NCBI GenBank assembly: GCA_964363055.1
Contig: CAYIGN010000032.1
Coordinates: 1 to 7,917, forward strand
Length of the DNA stretch: 7,917 bases
Direction: 5' to 3'
Origin: CAYIGN01 sp964363055
GTDB taxonomy: Bacteria > Patescibacteriota > Minisyncoccia > Sungbacterales > HO2-52-23
Shown one piece after another: positions 5,420 through 7,917 of this stretch; position 1 is the stretch's first letter; each line of letters starts with the position of its first letter. A program made the translations under genes and the position numbers. The notes beneath the pieces were generated by a model that was not told the origin of the DNA, did not search any database, and saw nothing but the letters and a program-made list of their open reading frames with translations.

Positions 5420-7705
5420 TCATTTAATCGAATAAAGATCATCTATTATTTTCTGGAGAGAAGCGAGTAGCGACGCCAGCTGCCGCAGTGATTGGCGTTG
5501 GAGAGTAAGCGAGTCATCCATCCGGCTGGTAAACCGATTATTTTTCATGGAGCGCGGCCATGGAGAATTGGCAAGTCCCGGCGATACTCCTTTCACTGCA
5601 TATATCTTGGCGCTTGCCCCTGAACCAATATAAATGGTCCCATCGGGCGCAAGAGACGGAGTATTGTATCCCCAAGTGTCTGTTCCGCTCCATGTCCATT
5701 TTACGGTACCGTCGGCATTGATTGCGTAAAGACCGAATGAGTTGGACCCCGCATACAGTGTTCCATCAGCGCCGATCGTCGGCGTGGTAAGATCGCGATT
5801 TGTAGGAAGCGAAAGCGTCCATTTTTGCGTGCCGTCCGGGTCGAGCGCGATCAGTTTTGTAGAAAAGCCCGACGGGTTTACCGGGACATAAATTGTCCCA
5901 TCTGATGCGATTGAAGGGGTGCCCAAGCCAACGGTAATACTTGACAATCTATAGACCCATTTTTGCGTGCCGTCGGGATTGACCGCAAAAAGTCCATTTG
6001 AGTTGCCGGTGTAGATGGTGTTGTCCGGGCCGATACTCACGTTACCAGCGCCGGGAGGATTATAGGTTGTCGCCGGTGTAAATGTCCATTTGAGCTGACC
6101 TTCGGCTACAACCGGCGCCTGAGTCGTAAAAGTGCGGTCTTCGCTCATAGCAAGATTACCCGCCGCGTCTTTGGATTTCACCCTATAGCGATAGGTCGTA
6201 GCCGCGGAGAGGCCAGAGAGGGAAATCGAATGGCTGGTCACGCGCGCGGGGTCAGGCGTGCTACCAACAGGAAAAGTTGCATTGGGCCCCTCATGTTCCA
6301 CCTGCGAATCCGAGGCCTCATCCGTGGTCCAGGTGATGACCGCCGAGGCGACGGCAACATTGATTGTCTGACCGGAGATATCGGTTGCGGTGACATTAGT
6401 CACGGTGAGATTTATCGCCTGGATGTTGGAGATGACGGGGGGAGCGGTGTCTTGCACGGACACGGAAGTCGTCGTCACCGTCTGATCCACGCTGGTTGCG
6501 CGATTATTCGCCGCGTCTTGGGAATTCACCGCATAATGATACAGCGTGGAGGATGTAAGGCCCGTGAGGGTGACCCTATGAGTCGTGACGCGATTAAAAT
6601 CAATCGCGGTCGATGAGCGGTAACTTGTGGTCGGGTCATATATGACTTGCGAAGTAGCAGGTTCGTCCGTGGTCCACGTGATGACCGACGAACTTGCAGT
6701 GATGTCCGCTGCTTGGATGTTTGAAATAGTCGGTGCCGTAATATCACCAGTTGCAGTAGTGGTCGTTGCAGTTGTTGTAGCCGTTGAAGGCGGTGTCGGA
6801 GTAGGAATGGGAGCTGGCGGCGGCGTTTGTGTCGTCGTAGACGTCGCCTGCGATCCTTGGATTGTAGGTACTGCGGGAATGGTCGTCGTTCCGGTCTGTC
6901 CAATAGGTTGTGCGGGAATGGCAGGAGTAGTGGTGGTGAGAGTGGAGGTTGCAGTCAGCGGGGTTGAGGTCGCGTATGAAAGAGTGGCGGTGGCGATTCT
7001 CTGCTGTATCCCCGATGCAATAAGCAGTCCCGGAGGCACGACTCCCGATTCTCCGGCTCCCTCACTGATGAGTTCATTGATCTTGGCAAGTGTCTTGGGG
7101 CCTACAATGCCTACTTGTTCAATATCGTGCTTCTCCTGCAGCCGTATGATCGCGGCTTCGGTAAGAGGACCAAAAAACCCGGTTACCAATTGTTCGGGGT
7201 AAATGTCCGGGAATTGGGAGAGAAACTCCTGGAGTATCTTCACGTCATTTCCCTTTGCCCCGCGCTGGAGAAATCTTGTCAGCTTGAGTTCTTCCCTGAC
7301 ATCTGCAACCTCTTGACGGACCTCGCTCACCTCTTCCTTGACTGTGGCTGTTTCTTTCTTGGCGGATTCCAGTTGAGATTTCAACTCGGCTATCTGGATC
7401 TGCAGAGTCTTCACTTGTTCCTGTAATTGTTTGACCAGGGTCTGGAGGTCAGATGATGAAGGGGTTTGGGCCGAGACAAAAGAGGTCCAAAGCAGAGCCG
7501 TGCATATCAAGGCGACTAGAACCCATCTCAAAAATGCATTTGGGCTGCAATCGGCGGATTTCTGCAAAGCCGCCTTCTCGGGGCTCTGCGTATCTCTGAT
7601 ACGCATCGCCCCTGCGGCGGCGGCTTTGCGACGAAATCCGCACGATTTCGCCTTCAAAGCCATTTTTGAGATGGGTTCTATTCTCCCTATAGGCGTTTTA
7701 ATCAT
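5420..7705 (-). CDS. Secreted modular surface protein: coiled coil, peptidoglycan-binding domain, two FN3-like domains, PQQ-type beta-propeller repeats
   Basis: The predicted product has 761 residues from ATG 7705. This start is chosen because a longer frame to 7741 would begin on the promoter -35; transcription from this promoter would begin at the ATG itself. In order: a basic N-terminal stretch, of which 20-53 is coded by a DNA palindrome; a hydrophobic signal segment 58-79 ending VSA|QT; a coiled coil about 88-145; a PG_binding_1-like domain 148-212 (LQRGAKGNDVKILQEFL, VTGFFGPLTEAAIIRLQ, VGPKTLAKIN); a Thr/Pro/Ser-rich linker 240-322; two FN3-like domains (326-414 and 424-530), each with VITWTTDE and LYHYAV- or YRYRV-type strands; four blades of the xxSDGTIYxG...LxAxxPDGTxKW type (about 557-706); SPWPRSMKNNRFTSR; and an amphipathic helix at the end. 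No LPXTG signal is seen. It likely binds the cell wall and reaches outward, perhaps for attachment; the partner is unknown. Four blades are fewer than a closed 7-8-blade propeller. Confidence 0.85.
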   Translation of the reverse strand: MIKTPIGRIEPISKMALKAKSCGFRRKAAAAGAMRIRDTQSPEKAALQKSADCSPNAFLRWVLVALICTALLWTSFVSAQTPSSSDLQTLVKQLQEQVKTLQIQIAELKSQLESAKKETATVKEEVSEVRQEVADVREELKLTRFLQRGAKGNDVKILQEFLSQFPDIYPEQLVTGFFGPLTEAAIIRLQEKHDIEQVGIVGPKTLAKINELISEGAGESGVVPPGLLIASGIQQRIATATLSYATSTPLTATSTLTTTTPAIPAQPIGQTGTTTIPAVPTIQGSQATSTTTQTPPPAPIPTPTPPSTATTTATTTTATGDITAPTISNIQAADITASSSVITWTTDEPATSQVIYDPTTSYRSSTAIDFNRVTTHRVTLTGLTSSTLYHYAVNSQDAANNRATSVDQTVTTTSVSVQDTAPPVISNIQAINLTVTNVTATDISGQTINVAVASAVITWTTDEASDSQVEHEGPNATFPVGSTPDPARVTSHSISLSGLSAATTYRYRVKSKDAAGNLAMSEDRTFTTQAPVVAEGQLKWTFTPATTYNPPGAGNVSIGPDNTIYTGNSNGLFAVNPDGTQKWVYRLSSITVGLGTPSIASDGTIYVPVNPSGFSTKLIALDPDGTQKWTLSLPTNRDLTTPTIGADGTLYAGSNSFGLYAINADGTVKWTWSGTDTWGYNTPSLAPDGTIYIGSGASAKIYAVKGVSPGLANSPWPRSMKNNRFTSRMDDSLTLQRQSLRQLASLLASLQKIIDDLYSIK
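7549..7647. repeat. 99-bp imperfect palindrome coding the N-terminal region of the surface protein
   Basis: Mirrored complementary blocks surround the 3-nt centre TCT (7595-7597): AATCG 7549-7553 with CGATT 7643-7647; GCGGATTTC 7554-7562 with 7633-7641; GCAAAGCCGCC 7564-7574 with 7619-7629; GGGGC 7580-7584 with 7608-7612; GCGTATC 7588-7594 with 7598-7604. Small bulges separate the blocks. It is 99 bp, equal to 33 codons, and lies in frame just before the signal-peptide core. The spacing differences between arms suggest an old element that has drifted. Confidence 0.8.
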
Positions 7706-7712
7706 CGCTTCT

Positions 7713-7741
7713 ATTATAATATCCCGCTCAGTCCATCCCAA
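7713..7741 (-). promoter_or_regulatory. Promoter of the surface-protein gene (TTGGGA-17-TATAAT)
   Basis: On the minus strand TTGGGA (7741-7736) and a perfect TATAAT (7718-7713) are separated by 17 bp. The start point would be at about 7706-7705, which coincides with ATG 7705. This rules out the longer start at 7741 and implies a leaderless or nearly leaderless message; no Shine-Dalgarno sequence precedes the ATG at useful spacing. Confidence 0.7.
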
Positions 7742-7747
7742 TGGAGG

Positions 7748-7756
7748 TTATCCACA
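7748..7756 (+). promoter_or_regulatory. Perfect DnaA box next to the surface-protein promoter
   Basis: TTATCCACA matches the consensus DnaA box exactly. It lies 6 bp upstream of the -35 of the minus-strand promoter. A single box without a cluster or AT-rich unwinding region does not make an origin; it may be a regulatory site or chance. Confidence 0.4.
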
Positions 7757-7825
7757 TAAATCACCGAATCCCCATTCCGCCGCGCCCGAGCGGAGAGATT
7801 TTTGAAGGTTCTATTTTTGCAAAAT

Positions 7826-7897
7826 TGGGCGCTCAAGGGATCGAACCTTGGGCCTTCTCGGTGTAAACGAGACGCTCTACCACTGAGCTAAGGGCGC
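7826..7897 (-). tRNA. tRNA-Val (anticodon UAC), acceptor stem abnormal
   Basis: On the minus strand the cloverleaf reads: acceptor 5' strand GCGCCCT (7897-7891), TA, D-stem GCTC/GAGC with loop AGTGGTA, anticodon stem TCTCG/CGAGA with loop TTTACAC (anticodon TAC), a 5-nt variable loop AGGCC, T-stem CAAGG/CCTTG with loop TTCGATC, acceptor 3' strand AGCGCCC and discriminator A. No CCA is encoded. All stems are perfect except the acceptor, where positions 2-71 and 5-68 are C:C mismatches. The expected 5' strand would be GGGCGCT. It may be a real but odd tRNA, a decayed copy or a sequence error. Confidence 0.85.
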
Positions 7898-7917
7898 ATC
7901 CTTATTTTCCCTTCAGT

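Noticed and set aside
6627..7202. Long + strand frame opposite the surface-protein gene
   Set aside because: It is the complement of the Thr/Pro linker (a Val/Gly-rich low-complexity product) and lies opposite a gene with clear domains and a promoter.
7706..7741. Longer N-terminus of the surface protein starting at 7741
   Set aside because: The first codon overlaps the -35 TTGGGA and the 36 nt contain the -10 TATAAT, so this stretch should not be in the message.
7748..7756. Replication origin
   Set aside because: There is one DnaA box only, with no cluster, no AT-rich unwinding element and no dnaA or dnaN nearby.
1..7917. CRISPR array
   Set aside because: No regularly spaced direct repeats occur; the repeats found are inverted.

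Overview
The window looks like a piece of a Patescibacteria (Candidate Phyla Radiation) genome, probably Parcubacteria-like. This is an inference from gene content and style. The supporting signs are a competence protein split into separate membrane and metallo-beta-lactamase (MBL) genes, a long-form nucleoside diphosphate kinase, a very large Thr/Pro-rich secreted protein with a peptidoglycan-binding domain, a tRNA gene without an encoded CCA, and GC-rich hairpins between genes. No ribosomal RNA or phylogenetic marker is present, so the assignment is tentative.

Layout from left to right. (1) The 3' part of a cobalamin adenosyltransferase gene (+) runs off the left edge. (2) A convergent gap of about 140 bp holds a hairpin and a terminator. 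(3) A class 2-like dihydroorotate dehydrogenase (pyrD, -) follows, with several changes at positions that normally contact FMN. (4) A divergent promoter region has a TTGACA-17-TACTAG promoter for pyrD whose -10 lies inside a perfect 8-bp-arm palindrome. (5) A three-gene operon (+) carries comEC membrane part, comEC MBL part and ndk. The first two overlap by 19 nt in the -1 frame. (6) A 550-bp non-coding stretch holds a nested three-arm palindrome, further hairpins, a strong bidirectional terminator and an orphan leftward promoter, which together suggest a small RNA locus. (7) A 761-residue secreted modular surface protein (-) has its own promoter; a perfect DnaA box sits just upstream. (8) A tRNA-Val(UAC) (-) has an abnormal acceptor stem.

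Functional reading. The central operon joins DNA import (ComEC channel plus its MBL domain) to nucleotide phosphorylation (Ndk), which suits an organism that lives on scavenged nucleic acid. PyrD and the adenosyltransferase also touch nucleotide metabolism; the latter would supply adenosylcobalamin, for example to a class II ribonucleotide reductase, but no such gene is in the window.

The most unusual feature is large DNA palindromes read as protein. A perfect 42-bp palindrome with no spacer lies in frame within comEC (14 codons). A 99-bp imperfect palindrome with a 3-nt centre lies in frame (33 codons) just before the signal-peptide core of the surface protein. A third, nested palindrome of 125 bp starts three bases after the ndk stop. 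They resemble in concept the in-frame palindromic elements of Rickettsia, but their sequences differ from each other, and whether they are mobile families cannot be decided from one window.
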